DNA of 45,186 nucleotides, from contig VGOB01000007.1 of the NCBI GenBank assembly GCA_016865935.1, forward strand, positions 1 through 45,186. Reading direction: 5' to 3'. How positions within the stretch are numbered: the stretch's first letter is position 1; every line of letters begins with the position of its first letter. The notes under the pieces are model-generated. The model saw nothing but the letters and a program-made list of their open reading frames with translations, was not told the origin of the DNA and ran no database searches. Below, one piece after another: positions 20,295 to 30,700 of this stretch. The translations under genes were made by a program, and so were the position numbers. Source of the stretch: Chloroflexota bacterium. Lineage in GTDB: Bacteria > Chloroflexota > Anaerolineae > UBA4142.

Positions 20295-21134
20295 CTATCC
20301 CGGGATCCATCGCCGTTGGAAACAAAGGTTTTCCGGCAGGGACGGATCGCCAGGAAGCCATCCCTCATGCAACGCTTGCTTGGTCGCGATTCGCAACGAT
20401 TGTGCGGCGGATAGGACATCCTTCTTCGTTGTCTCAAGCGCGTTCATTAACGCCTGGGTGATCTGGCGCCGCACGATCGTTTGATTGTGCAATCGGCGAT
20501 CCGAACGCTTCTTGTACGGATCACGACGTCGGTCGCAATTGATCGGCGCGTCCTCATACTCGTCCACGCCGATGCCCTTGCCGAGATTAGAAGATTCTCG
20601 AAAGATACCAAGAACTCGTCTGGCATCTCGGATTGCCTCACTCGTCGTGTGGCGATGGCGATAGTCGCGCATCGTGTAGAGGATTTGTTCGATCCGCTGA
20701 ACAAATAGCTCATCGACACCTTCCACGTAGCGTGGGTCTGCGAGAAACGGCAGCACACATTCCTGATACTGGTAGAATTCGAACTCGTTGTCAATGTTCT
20801 CGAATCCGACTTGGCGGCGATGCCTGCGGTACTGGTAGTGCGCGTATCGCCACGCGACCTTGACGACATAGCCCTCAAGCGAACCTTCGTAGCGGAACTT
20901 TTTGTTCGCGACCAAGAGCGCCTCATGCAGCGCTTCATCCGGATCACACAAATCCGGCGGGATGATGCGGTGGATGTGCGCCCGGATTTTGTCGTACTCG
21001 TCGCGCGAGAGCGCTCGGAGTTTGCGGTTCCATTGCGGCGCGCAACCGGACACATCAAGCGGCGCGTCCAGCTCATCGGCAGAGTGCTCGCGTCCTTCGA
21101 CAGAAACGTTATTCGGGTTATCATTGATTTGCAT
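20295..21134 (-). CDS. Sigma-70 region-2-like protein, possible element-encoded sigma factor
   Basis: PDEALHEALLVANKKFRYEGSLEGYVVKVAWRYAHYQYRRHRRQ resembles sigma region 2; GGAGGT RBS before ATG. Confidence 0.4.
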   Translation of the reverse strand: MQINDNPNNVSVEGREHSADELDAPLDVSGCAPQWNRKLRALSRDEYDKIRAHIHRIIPPDLCDPDEALHEALLVANKKFRYEGSLEGYVVKVAWRYAHYQYRRHRRQVGFENIDNEFEFYQYQECVLPFLADPRYVEGVDELFVQRIEQILYTMRDYRHRHTTSEAIRDARRVLGIFRESSNLGKGIGVDEYEDAPINCDRRRDPYKKRSDRRLHNQTIVRRQITQALMNALETTKKDVLSAAQSLRIATKQALHEGWLPGDPSLPENLCFQRRWIPG

Positions 21135-21462
21135 TGGAAGACCTCCAGAGTTTTAGATTTCGTTCCCCTGATGGTGACCCTGTCCTCCTTTTGTACCTCG
21201 CCAGTGAGAAGTGTCTTGTCACGTCTCACATTGAGTCGTTTGGTGGAGCGCAGTTGGGGTTGTGAGGGGCAGACAAACTGGGTTACGCTGGTTCGACCGC
21301 TGGCGCAAGCATGGTGGGTAACGATGGCGAATTGGTCTCGACCGTCGCCTTGATGACGCCGACGGAATGTTCGTCGCCGACTGTTCGCATCCATTTCGGT
21401 TGCACCGCGCACGCGACCGCTCGGCACGCCGAGCCAGATGTGTCATCAGCGCCGATCAAACA

Positions 21463-21499
21463 CAGACGCCGCGAGGTTTGGGATTCCTCACGGCGTCTG
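21463..21499 (-). terminator. Hairpin downstream of primase gene
   Basis: CAGACGCCGCGAGG-tttgggatt-CCTCACGGCGTCTG (one wobble). Confidence 0.5.
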
Positions 21500-21530
21500 A
21501 CATTCAAGGGACGGTTGAACAGCAACGCGC

Positions 21531-22832
21531 TCATGCTTGATGGGTTTCAGCATATCGCACGAGGTGCGCGAAGATGTCGCGCCCATCGCGCGGATGTCTC
21601 TCCATCAACTCGTTCACATCTTTGATGTCCTGCAAGTTTTTGAAGCGCTTGAAGGAAGGCAGAACAATTGCGCGGTTGCCGAGCCTTTCCTTGAGTGTTG
21701 CGGCGAACTCGCGACCAGCGTCGTCGGCATCCGTTGCGATGTAGATGCGCTCTGCATGCGCAAGTTCCTCGACGTGCTCGCGCTTTGGATGACCCAGGGT
21801 CGCGACTGCCGCATAGCCCCATTCGACAAGCGTCAGCATGTCGAACACGCCTTCGCACACGAACACCTCGCCTGCGTCACGCGCTCGTTCAGCGCCCCAT
21901 AAGGGCTTGGGCACATTGGGCAGACCCAGATATTTCGCCTTCTGCCATCCTGCCGTCGCGCGTCCGACGAGATAGATTGCGCGCGCTGGTCCGCCTGAAC
22001 AGACGCGTAATTCCGGGATGACCATGCGCCTGCTAAAGTATTCGCGGACGGCACCGTCATCTTTCTTAACCAAGAGACCCAGCTCGAGTCCGGCTTGTTG
22101 GTTCCAACCCCGAAAGCGAAAATACTTTTCAAAGTTGTCACCTGCCGCATAGCCGAGGCGATACTTGCGCACCGCGTCAAGGTTGAATCCGCGTTTCGCT
22201 AGATACCCCAGCAGTTTGGGCTGCTGCAGGAGTGCGGCGTGATACACCTCGGTTGCCGCGGTCAGCAGAGTGAAATGTTCCTCCGTCAGTTCGAGTTGCT
22301 GCCTTTGTTCAGCAAACGTCCAGAGAGTGGATCGCCTTGTCTCCTGCGTCGGGGTGCCGACGGCGTGATCCTTGACTGATGAACCTGGGTCAAGTCTCCG
22401 CAGGGCTTTGTCAAACGAGATGTTCTCGATCCGTTTGATGAATGCGAAAACATCACCACCCAGGTCACAAGCGAAGCAGAACCAGGACTCATTACCTGGA
22501 TACACGACCAAACTGGGCGAGCGATCCTCGTGGAACGGACAGCGACCCACCAACCGTCGCCCGCCCGGTCGCAGTTCGACGTATCGCCCGATCACCTGCT
22601 CGACAGGATTATTCGCCCGGACAGTCTCTATTCTTTGGCGTTGCTCATCAAGAGTCTGTCTTGGCGTGAAACGTGCCGAATGCTGCGCGTGACCTTGGTC
22701 AGAACAGATTGAACTTGGCGCGCCGTGGATACTCTTTCCTGCTTCGCAGGACATCGGGCGTGTTGGTACTTCTGTCTGAGTCGCAGAAGCTGTAGCCGAT
22801 TGGTGCATGGTTCTTTCCCTTCGGTTGTTCAC
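21531..22832 (-). CDS. Short DnaG-type DNA primase (CHC2 zinc finger and TOPRIM)
   Basis: RCPFHEDRSPSLVVYPGNESWFCFACDLGGDVFAFI; TOPRIM VFVCEGVFDMLTL...IYIATDADDAGREFA. Confidence 0.85.
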   Translation of the reverse strand: MNNRRERTMHQSATASATQTEVPTRPMSCEAGKSIHGAPSSICSDQGHAQHSARFTPRQTLDEQRQRIETVRANNPVEQVIGRYVELRPGGRRLVGRCPFHEDRSPSLVVYPGNESWFCFACDLGGDVFAFIKRIENISFDKALRRLDPGSSVKDHAVGTPTQETRRSTLWTFAEQRQQLELTEEHFTLLTAATEVYHAALLQQPKLLGYLAKRGFNLDAVRKYRLGYAAGDNFEKYFRFRGWNQQAGLELGLLVKKDDGAVREYFSRRMVIPELRVCSGGPARAIYLVGRATAGWQKAKYLGLPNVPKPLWGAERARDAGEVFVCEGVFDMLTLVEWGYAAVATLGHPKREHVEELAHAERIYIATDADDAGREFAATLKERLGNRAIVLPSFKRFKNLQDIKDVNELMERHPRDGRDIFAHLVRYAETHQA

Positions 22833-24877
22833 GATCGTGCTTCAACCATCGGAAGAGCAAGCACGGTTGTTTGGAATTCCAACGGCAGTACGGTCGCGCC
22901 TATCGTTTCATGTGTCATCACGCCGCGTTCCGTCGCTGAGACGACCCTGGTCAAATGCTTGGGAATGCTCGCCAGGAATCGGCTGGGCGAATGCTCCTTC
23001 ATCTCTTCGCCGACGACGCGTGAGCGCGCGTAGGTCAGATACAGCAGGGACATTGCGCGCGTCATCGCGACGTACGCGAGGCGCGTTTCTTCCTCCATCC
23101 CTTCTGCCGTCTTCATCGCTTTGGCATGTGGGAAAATGCCCTCTTCCAACCCCGCAACGAAGATAACGGGGAACTCCAGCCCTTTGACGGCGTGGATCGT
23201 CGCCAGCGTCACACCGCGACCTTCGGCAGGCACATCCAGACTTGTATCTCCACCTTCAACCGCGCTGATGCTTCGACTAACGCTCAGCATCGCGATGTCG
23301 GCGAGGAATGTTCCCAGGGCTTCCTCCGAATGATCGTACCGCGTCGTCATCGCGCGTAGAAGCCGAAGGTTCGCGACGCGTCGTTTGGCATCCGGGTCCT
23401 TCTGAATCCACGCAAGATACCCCGTTCGTTCGAGCACATAGTCGAAGAAATCGGGCAGCGTTTTCTCCTTCACCGCGCGCGGCAAATCGTCGAAGATCAG
23501 ATCGGCGAATTCCATCGCGGCAGCCAACACTTTTGGTGGCAGGTCGGTCCGATTGTGCAATCCCGTGATGGCGGAAAAGTTCAACTCCGGCTCGCTCCCT
23601 TGCAGTTTTTGGAGTGAAGCAGGTCCAAGACCGCGCGGCGGACGGTTGATGATCCGTTGGAGTGCGCCGGCGTCCAACATATCGTGAACGACGCGCAGAT
23701 ACGCCAAGATGTCTTTCACCTCGCGCCGCTCGAAGAACTTGAAATCGCCGACGAGCGTGTAGGGCAGCCCTTGGTGCATAAAGACCTGTTCCAACAGCCG
23801 CCCTTGCGCGCGCGTGCGGAACAAGACGGCGCAATCCTCAACTCGGCAATACCCTTCCTCGTCGAGTTGCTTGATTTCATTCGCGATGAAGTTTGCCTCA
23901 TCCCAATCGGTGTTGAGTGGAACGACTGCCACAGACGAACCCTGGTCGTTATCCGTGCGTAGATCCTCGCGATACGGCAGGTCGCGCACGACTGCTTGGG
24001 CTGCCGCGAGAATCGTCGCCGTGGAGCGATAGTTTTGTGACAGCACGACCATCAGCGCATTCGGGAAATCCGTGCGGAAGCGCTCCAGGATGTTGTGAAT
24101 GTCCGCGCCGCGCCACGAGTAGATCGCTTGCACCGGCGAGCCGACACAACAGAGATTCCGATTTCGCCAAACGAGATGGCGCACGAGTTGATATTGCCCG
24201 AAGGATGAGTCTTGAAACTCATCAATCAGGACGTAGCGGAACAAATTCTGGTAGAACTCGAGTGTCCCAGGATTCTGACGCAGGAGTTGGACGCTCAGGC
24301 GAATCAGGTCGCCATAGTCGACCGCGTTGTTCTCCATCAACAACTGCTGATACCGTCGATAGACCTTGGCGATAGATTCTTCGAAGAAATCACCTTTCGC
24401 CTGCACGAAATCCTCTGGCCCGTACAGGTTATCCTTCGCGCGTTCGATGATCGGCGCGACCTGCTCGATAGTCCACCGCGTCCCGTCTACGTTGGTTTCC
24501 TGCATCGCGCGATGAAGTAACCGTTGCGCTTCGACCGCGTCGTACACCACGAGTTTATCGGGCTTGTATCCAAGCACCCCACCTTCTGCTGAAAGCAGTT
24601 TGAAGCCGAGACTGTGAAACGTGACCGCTGTGATATCCTTGGCGGGTGAGCCGACGAGTTCTTCCAAGCGGCGGCGCATCTCCCATGCGGCTTTGCGCGT
24701 GAACGTGATCGCGAGCACGCCGTGCGGCGAGACACGACCTTGGTCGAGAATGTTCGCGATACGGTAGGTCAGGGTACGTGTCTTGCCACTCCCCGCGCCG
24801 GCAAGCACCAAAATCGGACCATCAACTTTCTCGACGGCAATTCGCTGTTCTGGGTTGAGTCCTGCGAAATCAATCAC
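22829..24877 (-). CDS. UvrD/PcrA-family superfamily 1 helicase
   Basis: LNPEQRIAVEKVDGPILVLAGAGSGKTRTLTYRI; YVLIDEFQDSS; TIHAVKGLEFPVIFVAGLEEGIFPH. Confidence 0.92.
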   Translation of the reverse strand: MIDFAGLNPEQRIAVEKVDGPILVLAGAGSGKTRTLTYRIANILDQGRVSPHGVLAITFTRKAAWEMRRRLEELVGSPAKDITAVTFHSLGFKLLSAEGGVLGYKPDKLVVYDAVEAQRLLHRAMQETNVDGTRWTIEQVAPIIERAKDNLYGPEDFVQAKGDFFEESIAKVYRRYQQLLMENNAVDYGDLIRLSVQLLRQNPGTLEFYQNLFRYVLIDEFQDSSFGQYQLVRHLVWRNRNLCCVGSPVQAIYSWRGADIHNILERFRTDFPNALMVVLSQNYRSTATILAAAQAVVRDLPYREDLRTDNDQGSSVAVVPLNTDWDEANFIANEIKQLDEEGYCRVEDCAVLFRTRAQGRLLEQVFMHQGLPYTLVGDFKFFERREVKDILAYLRVVHDMLDAGALQRIINRPPRGLGPASLQKLQGSEPELNFSAITGLHNRTDLPPKVLAAAMEFADLIFDDLPRAVKEKTLPDFFDYVLERTGYLAWIQKDPDAKRRVANLRLLRAMTTRYDHSEEALGTFLADIAMLSVSRSISAVEGGDTSLDVPAEGRGVTLATIHAVKGLEFPVIFVAGLEEGIFPHAKAMKTAEGMEEETRLAYVAMTRAMSLLYLTYARSRVVGEEMKEHSPSRFLASIPKHLTRVVSATERGVMTHETIGATVLPLEFQTTVLALPMVEARS

Positions 24878-24969
24878 CGCTGCCTTAGCCCGTTTCTATA
24901 CGCACGTTCACTGTCAGTCCCGTCAATCCAGGGAGCGGAATCAATGACAACCCATCGAGATGGTGCAGT

Positions 24970-25002
24970 CCCCTGCCAGGCGAACCACATACCTGGCAGG
25001 GG
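24970..25002 (-). terminator. 11-bp perfect hairpin downstream of coiled-coil gene
   Basis: CCCCTGCCAGG-CGAACCACATA-CCTGGCAGGGG. Confidence 0.45.
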
Positions 25003-25027
25003 ATGAGTGATGACCACACAACCCGGA

Positions 25028-26260
25028 TTACTGAGCAGATGCGCTCTGCCCAGAGCGATGGTGATTGAACCAGCGCGAGTTCTGCACGCGTTTTGGGAGC
25101 TCTCGGCGCGTGACTGGCACACGCGGCGTTTCGGTTTTCCAGGACTCGCCGCGCAGTACCATCACGCGATCCAATGTCCAAGCCGTGCCGTGGCTGTTCC
25201 TGGAGATTTCCTTCCACGCCTCAATGCGTCCGTCACCAACAACTGGGACAAATCCTTCACTTGCCAGATGGTTGGCAATTGGTCGTGCTTGGGCGTATCG
25301 TGCGTTCGCGGCATGGCGCGCGGTTTCAAGTACGCGATTGGCATGCGGTGTGACCAGGTTTGCCATACCCGCGCGCTCCGCTTCTTCGATGAGCCGCCGG
25401 ATGCGGCGGACTGCCCCTGGTTGATCAACGTTGGCGTTGATGCGCGCGACGAAATCGCGCGCGGTCTTTGCTTGTCGTGCTTCGGCGAGTATCTTCTCTG
25501 CCTCAGCAACTCGCGCGGCATCGGCGTTCCCTGCTTTCGCCTTGGCGAGCAGAATCTCGGCGTCGTGCAGCAAGCCATCCTTCATCGCCTGGAGCGCAGT
25601 GGTGAGGTTCTCATGCGCAGTTGCCGCGAGTCGGACGTTCGTTGCCACCTCGGGCGCAGCCGTTTCGAGTTGCGCCAGGTATTGTTCTGCAAGTTGCAGT
25701 TCGAGCGCATCGGAGATTAGCGCGGCTTGAATTTGCGTCTGCATCTCTTGCGCGTCCGCTTCGGCAACGGCAAGCGCGTCTTCCAATTCCAACTGGCGCA
25801 CGTTGAAAGCCAGGTGAATCTTCTCGGTGGTCGCTTTTAGCGCATCGCCAGTGAGGAAGGTTTCCGCGCGGCGTTCCAGTTCGGCGCGTTCGCCGGCGAG
25901 CCCATCGAGTTCGGCTCGGGTCTTGCCCACACGCTCTTGCGCCGCTCTCAATGCGGTGTCGCGTGCATTACGTTCCCGCTCGATGCGAGCGCGCGTTTCG
26001 TTCAGGTCGTGCATCGCCGCCTCGATGCGTTGCCGTGCTGCTGCCGCGATTTCGTGCTCAATCTCCTCCAGCGTCGGCGCCGTCGCGATTTGACACGCTG
26101 GCAATTCCGTGCTATATTCAGCTTTAGATTGAATGGTGGCGAATGCCACTGACGCCTCTAGAGCTGCTAACTCTGGGGCGTTTTTCTTTTCCTCTTCCCC
26201 GCTTGCCACAACGGTCGGCAAAGTCGGGGTCGTACACACGAGCGTTGTCGTGCTGTTCAT
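25028..26260 (-). CDS. Coiled-coil protein of unknown function
   Basis: AGGAGGAATCC RBS before ATG 26260; long heptad-like Ala/Glu/Arg-rich helices. Confidence 0.65.
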   Translation of the reverse strand: MNSTTTLVCTTPTLPTVVASGEEEKKNAPELAALEASVAFATIQSKAEYSTELPACQIATAPTLEEIEHEIAAAARQRIEAAMHDLNETRARIERERNARDTALRAAQERVGKTRAELDGLAGERAELERRAETFLTGDALKATTEKIHLAFNVRQLELEDALAVAEADAQEMQTQIQAALISDALELQLAEQYLAQLETAAPEVATNVRLAATAHENLTTALQAMKDGLLHDAEILLAKAKAGNADAARVAEAEKILAEARQAKTARDFVARINANVDQPGAVRRIRRLIEEAERAGMANLVTPHANRVLETARHAANARYAQARPIANHLASEGFVPVVGDGRIEAWKEISRNSHGTAWTLDRVMVLRGESWKTETPRVPVTRRELPKRVQNSRWFNHHRSGQSASAQ

Positions 26261-26333
26261 GGATTCCTCCTGAGGAATTGCGAACTGCGAATTAGGAATT
26301 GCGCCATTCGCAATTTGCAATTCGCTATTCGCT

Positions 26334-26591
26334 TCAATCGAGAATGTCGGCAAGTAAGGTGTTGAGCAGTCCTGGATTGCGTTGTTGCAGCAGAGTGAGC
26401 GACATCTGCGCGTGCTGTGGAAAGGCATCGGCGATTCCATTCCGCGCAAAATCGGCGTACGCGGTCGCCGCGCGCATACCCACCCACCGCATGTTGAGCA
26501 GTTGGTACAACTGTTGCGCCGCGTGCTCGCGCTGATCGAATGTGCCGAGGCATTCGGCGCAGCGGCAACCTGGTTTGTGCTGATGCTTCAA
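26334..26591 (-). CDS. Small putative zinc-binding protein (TTG start)
   Basis: AAGGAG RBS; HKPGCRCAEC motif then helical region. Confidence 0.45.
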   Translation of the reverse strand: MKHQHKPGCRCAECLGTFDQREHAAQQLYQLLNMRWVGMRAATAYADFARNGIADAFPQHAQMSLTLLQQRNPGLLNTLLADILD

Positions 26592-26626
26592 TTCGGTTTC
26601 TCCTTGTTTGGTTTTCCTTCCTGGTC

Positions 26627-26743
26627 TCAGCGCGCGTGACCAGAGAGCGTAACGAGCAGCGGCTGTAATGCGGCGAGCAGCATTTGCGCGCAGACGTACG
26701 CGACCACGCACACCGCTACGATGAGAGCGAGCGCTTCCTTCAT
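26627..26743 (-). CDS. Small single-TM protein (~39 aa)
   Basis: AAGGAGGTG RBS; MKEALALIVAVCVVAYVCAQMLLAALQPLLVTLSGHAR. Confidence 0.4.
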   Translation of the reverse strand: MKEALALIVAVCVVAYVCAQMLLAALQPLLVTLSGHAR

Positions 26744-26992
26744 TTCCATCACCTCCTTTGTTGGATTTGTTATCCGTCGCGCGTGTTTCGTGATATGTCC
26801 ACGAGACATGCGATCCGAAAACGCGAAAACCCCCAGGTCGCGAGAAAACACGACGAGGGGGGATGCGGAAAGAAAACGGCAGCGAGACACCAGACCGCGC
26901 GGACGATCACTCGCACGGGTCAGGTATCTTCGATTGTGCTATTGGGATTGGGCAATCAGTCACAGAACGGCGCTGCGACCTTGGAGCACACC

Positions 26993-27041
26993 GCGCGCGG
27001 CGAGCCAGGGGAGCACGTCGCGACTCCGCGCGCCTTTTTTT
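26993..27041 (+). terminator. Putative rho-independent terminator
   Basis: GCGCGCGG (26993-27000) ... CCGCGCGC (27026-27033) followed by CTTTTTTTG. Confidence 0.45.
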
Positions 27042-27097
27042 GTTTCGCCTGAGGATTTGGGAACAGTCGTTCCTAAACTGAATAGAGGAAAGATGCC

Positions 27098-27137
27098 AAA
27101 AGCCTATTGGCGGACTTGTTCCGACCAACAGGCTTTT
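27098..27137. terminator. Bidirectional terminator-like hairpin or RNA element
   Basis: AAAAGCCTATTGG-CGGA-CTTGT-TCCG-A-CCAACAGGCTTTT. Confidence 0.5.
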
Positions 27138-27396
27138 CTGGGTATGACAAACCACACGGAGTTGGATCTTCGTGGGGGGAAATCTCTATCGAGTTGTTCG
27201 CTTTCGTGAGTCGAAACTCTGATGCATCTGAAGATACACCGTTCGATTCCAAAGAGAGACCATGACACCTGCAATGGAATCCATCTCGAGTGAAAGCATG
27301 TGCCAAAAGTGGAGCGAAGGACTAGCAGTGCAAGCACAGACCCGAGAGCAATCGTCCAAGGCGACGAATGAGACCATGTGAATTGAAGTTGAGCAT

Positions 27397-27426
27397 ATTA
27401 TACGGGATGAGGGAGGGAGGAGTCAA
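27397..27426 (-). promoter_or_regulatory. Strong sigma-70-like promoter, leftward
   Basis: Minus strand TTGACT-N18-TATAAT. Confidence 0.55.
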
Positions 27427-27588
27427 TAGATTTTCGAGAAAACAGAGAAAAGGGAGCGTTAGCGTGCGTACGGGGAGGAGGGATAACTATGTCGCGGAAA
27501 AGTAGAAGGGAATATATAAGATAGTCGCTGCAGTTTTCCGAGGAAAGTGTCTTTTTTCTGGGAGATTTTGCGATTCCGAGGAAGATGG

Positions 27589-27653
27589 GCGGATGTAAAA
27601 TGACAAAATGGCGGGACGCAAAATGACAAACACGCGGGACGTAAAATGACAAA
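27589..27653. repeat. Three iteron-like direct repeats (22-23 bp period)
   Basis: GCGGATGTAAAATGACAAAA (27589), GCGGGACGCAAAATGACAAA (27611), GCGGGACGTAAAATGACAAA (27634). Confidence 0.75.
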
Positions 27654-27747
27654 ATCGTTTGCGGGAATCGCGTTTCTCAGGCAACGGTCTACCCAAGCAT
27701 TGGTTCCTCCAGAATTGCCAAATGCTCTGGATTTGCCATTTGTCACC

Positions 27748-30700
27748 TCATCCTGCCACCGCCAACTCAAACACATTTCCACTCGCGGAGCGTTGCCAGA
27801 CGAAATCATAGATTTTCTTAGCGAGTGGCTGGGTCTCTGCTTCGGTGAAGGGTGGCATTGGGAGTTTTTGATAGAGCCAGTCTAGAATGCGGGACTCGAC
27901 CTCCGCCTGTGTCTGCGTATTCTGTGTCCAGTACGGCATTGGCTTGACCAACTCTTTGAGCGACGCGAGCAAAGATTGGCTAGCTTGCTTCAATTTCTCG
28001 CGATCGGCTTGGCTCAGTTTATCTTTGTACAGCAAATCAAATAGCGCGAGTTCATCATCGCTCAAGCCCTCACGCGCCGCACGCTGTTGTTCGGCGTCCA
28101 GTTCTTGTGCAAGTTCGGTCAACTTGGTAAAGGTATCTTCAACCGTTGCGCGGTCTTTCTCGCGATTGTACTCGGCAATGATTTGTTGGTAGCGTTTGTA
28201 ATAATCCATCCGCATCGGATTACGCGCCAGCATTTGTTGCAACTTGGCTTCGACCACATCGCGAATGTCTTGGAGCGCAATGTGTTTACGGTGTACTCTC
28301 TTCGCAAATTCTTCACGCAATTTGGCGAAATCAATTTGGCTGAGGTCAACAGTATGACCGTTGGCTTGGTCGCCACCTGTACTTTGTGTGCGAATAGCTT
28401 CGTTGACGATTTTGTGAATCTCTTTGAGAATCGCGGTCACGTCTGCCATATCGCGCCGCTCGTTTAGTTTCTGGTAGATGGCTTCCAGATTATCGCGGCG
28501 TTCGGCGTACGTGAACACATTCGGATCCATCGCGAGTGCGCGGAATCGCGCCAATACTTCGCGCACCATAATCTCAAATCGCCGCTTGGCTTCGTCCGAA
28601 GTGCACAGCGCTTCAGTTGCGTCGCGCATTGCTTCGATGCGATCAAATCCTTGCGCGCCGATCAAGCGCGATGGTTCAAAGCCCAATCCTCGGAGATGAT
28701 TCTCTGCCACGTCAATGGCTTGGTCGAGTGAGCGCAGCAATTCTTCAATCGGCGCGATGATGCCACCACCTGTCGTATATCCGCCGCGCGCATCGCGTGT
28801 GCCTTTTTCATTTCCCGTGTATTCACCGTCACCAAGTGCGTACTGCGCCAATGCCTCGCGCAGACTCTTGAGCATTCCGTTGTAATCGACAATGACGCCG
28901 CAATCTTTCCCAGGGAAGACGCGATTCGCGCGCGCGATGGCTTGCATCAACGTATGCGCCTTCATTGGCTTGTCGATGTAGAGCGTCGAGAGACATTCCA
29001 CATCAAACCCAGTGAGCCACATCGCGCATACAATCGCAATGCGGAACGGATGCTTGGGATCCTTGAACGCCGTTTCCACATCAACGCGCTTGCCGTCGGG
29101 CGTTTCAAAGCCGCGTTTCATTCGGTAGCGATGCGGGATGATGTCCACGTTCCATTTCTTGAAATCGCGGACTTCGTTCTGTCCTTCGCTGATAATGATT
29201 TCGATGATCGTGCTTGCCATCCAATCGGCTTGACTACGCAACGCATCCAACTCTTTGCCGATACGTTCGCGTTCCTCGTCGTTCGTCGCAGCGGCGAGAT
29301 CGGCTTCCTTCTGCGGAATCTCGGCGACGACTTGAGCAATCTTGCTCTTCCACCGTGGCAATATGAAGTTATACATTCGTCCGCACGTAATCTTGTCGAT
29401 GCACACGAGCATTGATTTGCCTGATTCCCAGCGCGAGGAGCAATGAGCGACAAAATCATCGGCGATTTTTTCCAAGCGTTCGTCGGCGGTAATGACTTCG
29501 TAATCTTTGCCGAGCAAGCGATCCAACGAAGCGACTTGATCGGCATCGAGTTTGCCTTCTTCGATTTTCTTGGCGATGCGGTCGTTAAGATCGGGACGCG
29601 CGACCTTGAGTTTCTCGCCGCGATTTTCGTAGATGAGTTTGACGGTCGAGGCATCTTCTTCCGAGCGTTTGAAATCATAGCGCGAAACATAATCGCCAAA
29701 GATGCGCCGCGTCAGATGATCGAACTTGAAAAGTGGCGTGCCAGTGAATCCGATGAACGATGCGTTCGGCAATGCGAGGCGCATATTGCGCGCAAACTTG
29801 CCCGCTTGAGTGCGATGCGCTTCATCGGACATTACGATAATATCTTCGCGTCGGCTGTACGGTTCTTCCAGACTCACGCGTTGATTGAACTTGTGAATCA
29901 GACTGAAAATGAACCGATGATTTTCTTTCAGCAAGCGTGCGAGGTCGTGTCCCGATTCGGCGCGCGGGGTCTTGTCGTCGGCGATACCGCAACCGACAAA
30001 GGTGCGCCAGATCTGATCGTCCAAATCCTCGCGGTCGGTCATCAATAGAAAAGTGAAATTACCTGGGACGATTCGTCGCACTTTTTCGGCGAAGAATGCC
30101 ATCGAGTACGATTTACCACTGCCCTGGGTGTGCCAAAAGACACCGAGACGCCCCAGGTCGGGATGCACGCGTTCGACGAGCGGTAGTTCGGTGTCATGTC
30201 GTTCTGGCTTGCCTCGTGATTTTGGCGGAGGTTTGGCAAGCCGATACTGCAATCGTTTTTCGACTGGGAATTGTTTCTTGAGTTCTTCTTGTCGTTTCAC
30301 CGAAGCGATGGCGTTGTTCACGCCAAGCACTTGATGATTACGTGCGACGATTTTCCGCGTTCCGCCTGGCTTGCTATCATCGAACAGAATGAAATTTTCC
30401 ACGAGGTCGAGCAAGCGGTCGGGCGCGAGCATTCCGTTGAGCAAAACTTCGGCATCGACACGCCCAGGTTCTTTTTCGTCGTTGCGTTTCCATTCGGCGA
30501 AATGTTCCCACTGGCTCGTGATCGAGCCATAGCGCGCGTGATCGCCATTGCTCACGACGAGAAAGGCATTGTGATGAAAGGCGTGCGCGATGCTGGTATC
30601 GCTGAGATAATCGGTGAGGTTGTTGTCAAACCCTTCACGGATGTTGCGATAGACGGCTTTTAATTCGATAAAGACAAGCGGGAGTCCGTTGACGAAACAG

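Noticed and set aside
19930-20361. 143-aa minus-strand ORF across the 18-bp hairpin
   Set aside because: It overlaps the end of the sigma-like gene and the palindrome; no recognisable domain.
20447-21427. 326-aa minus-strand ORF
   Set aside because: Alternative frame over the sigma-like gene; low-complexity Arg/Ser/Thr composition; the 20295-21134 frame has an RBS and a plausible domain.
27589-27653. Short direct repeats as a CRISPR array
   Set aside because: Repeats are nearly contiguous with only 2-3 nt between them, no spacers and no cas genes.
27398-27809. Minus-strand ORFs translating CHFTSR/VILRP-like repeats
   Set aside because: These are translations of the 22-23-bp direct repeats in a non-coding region.
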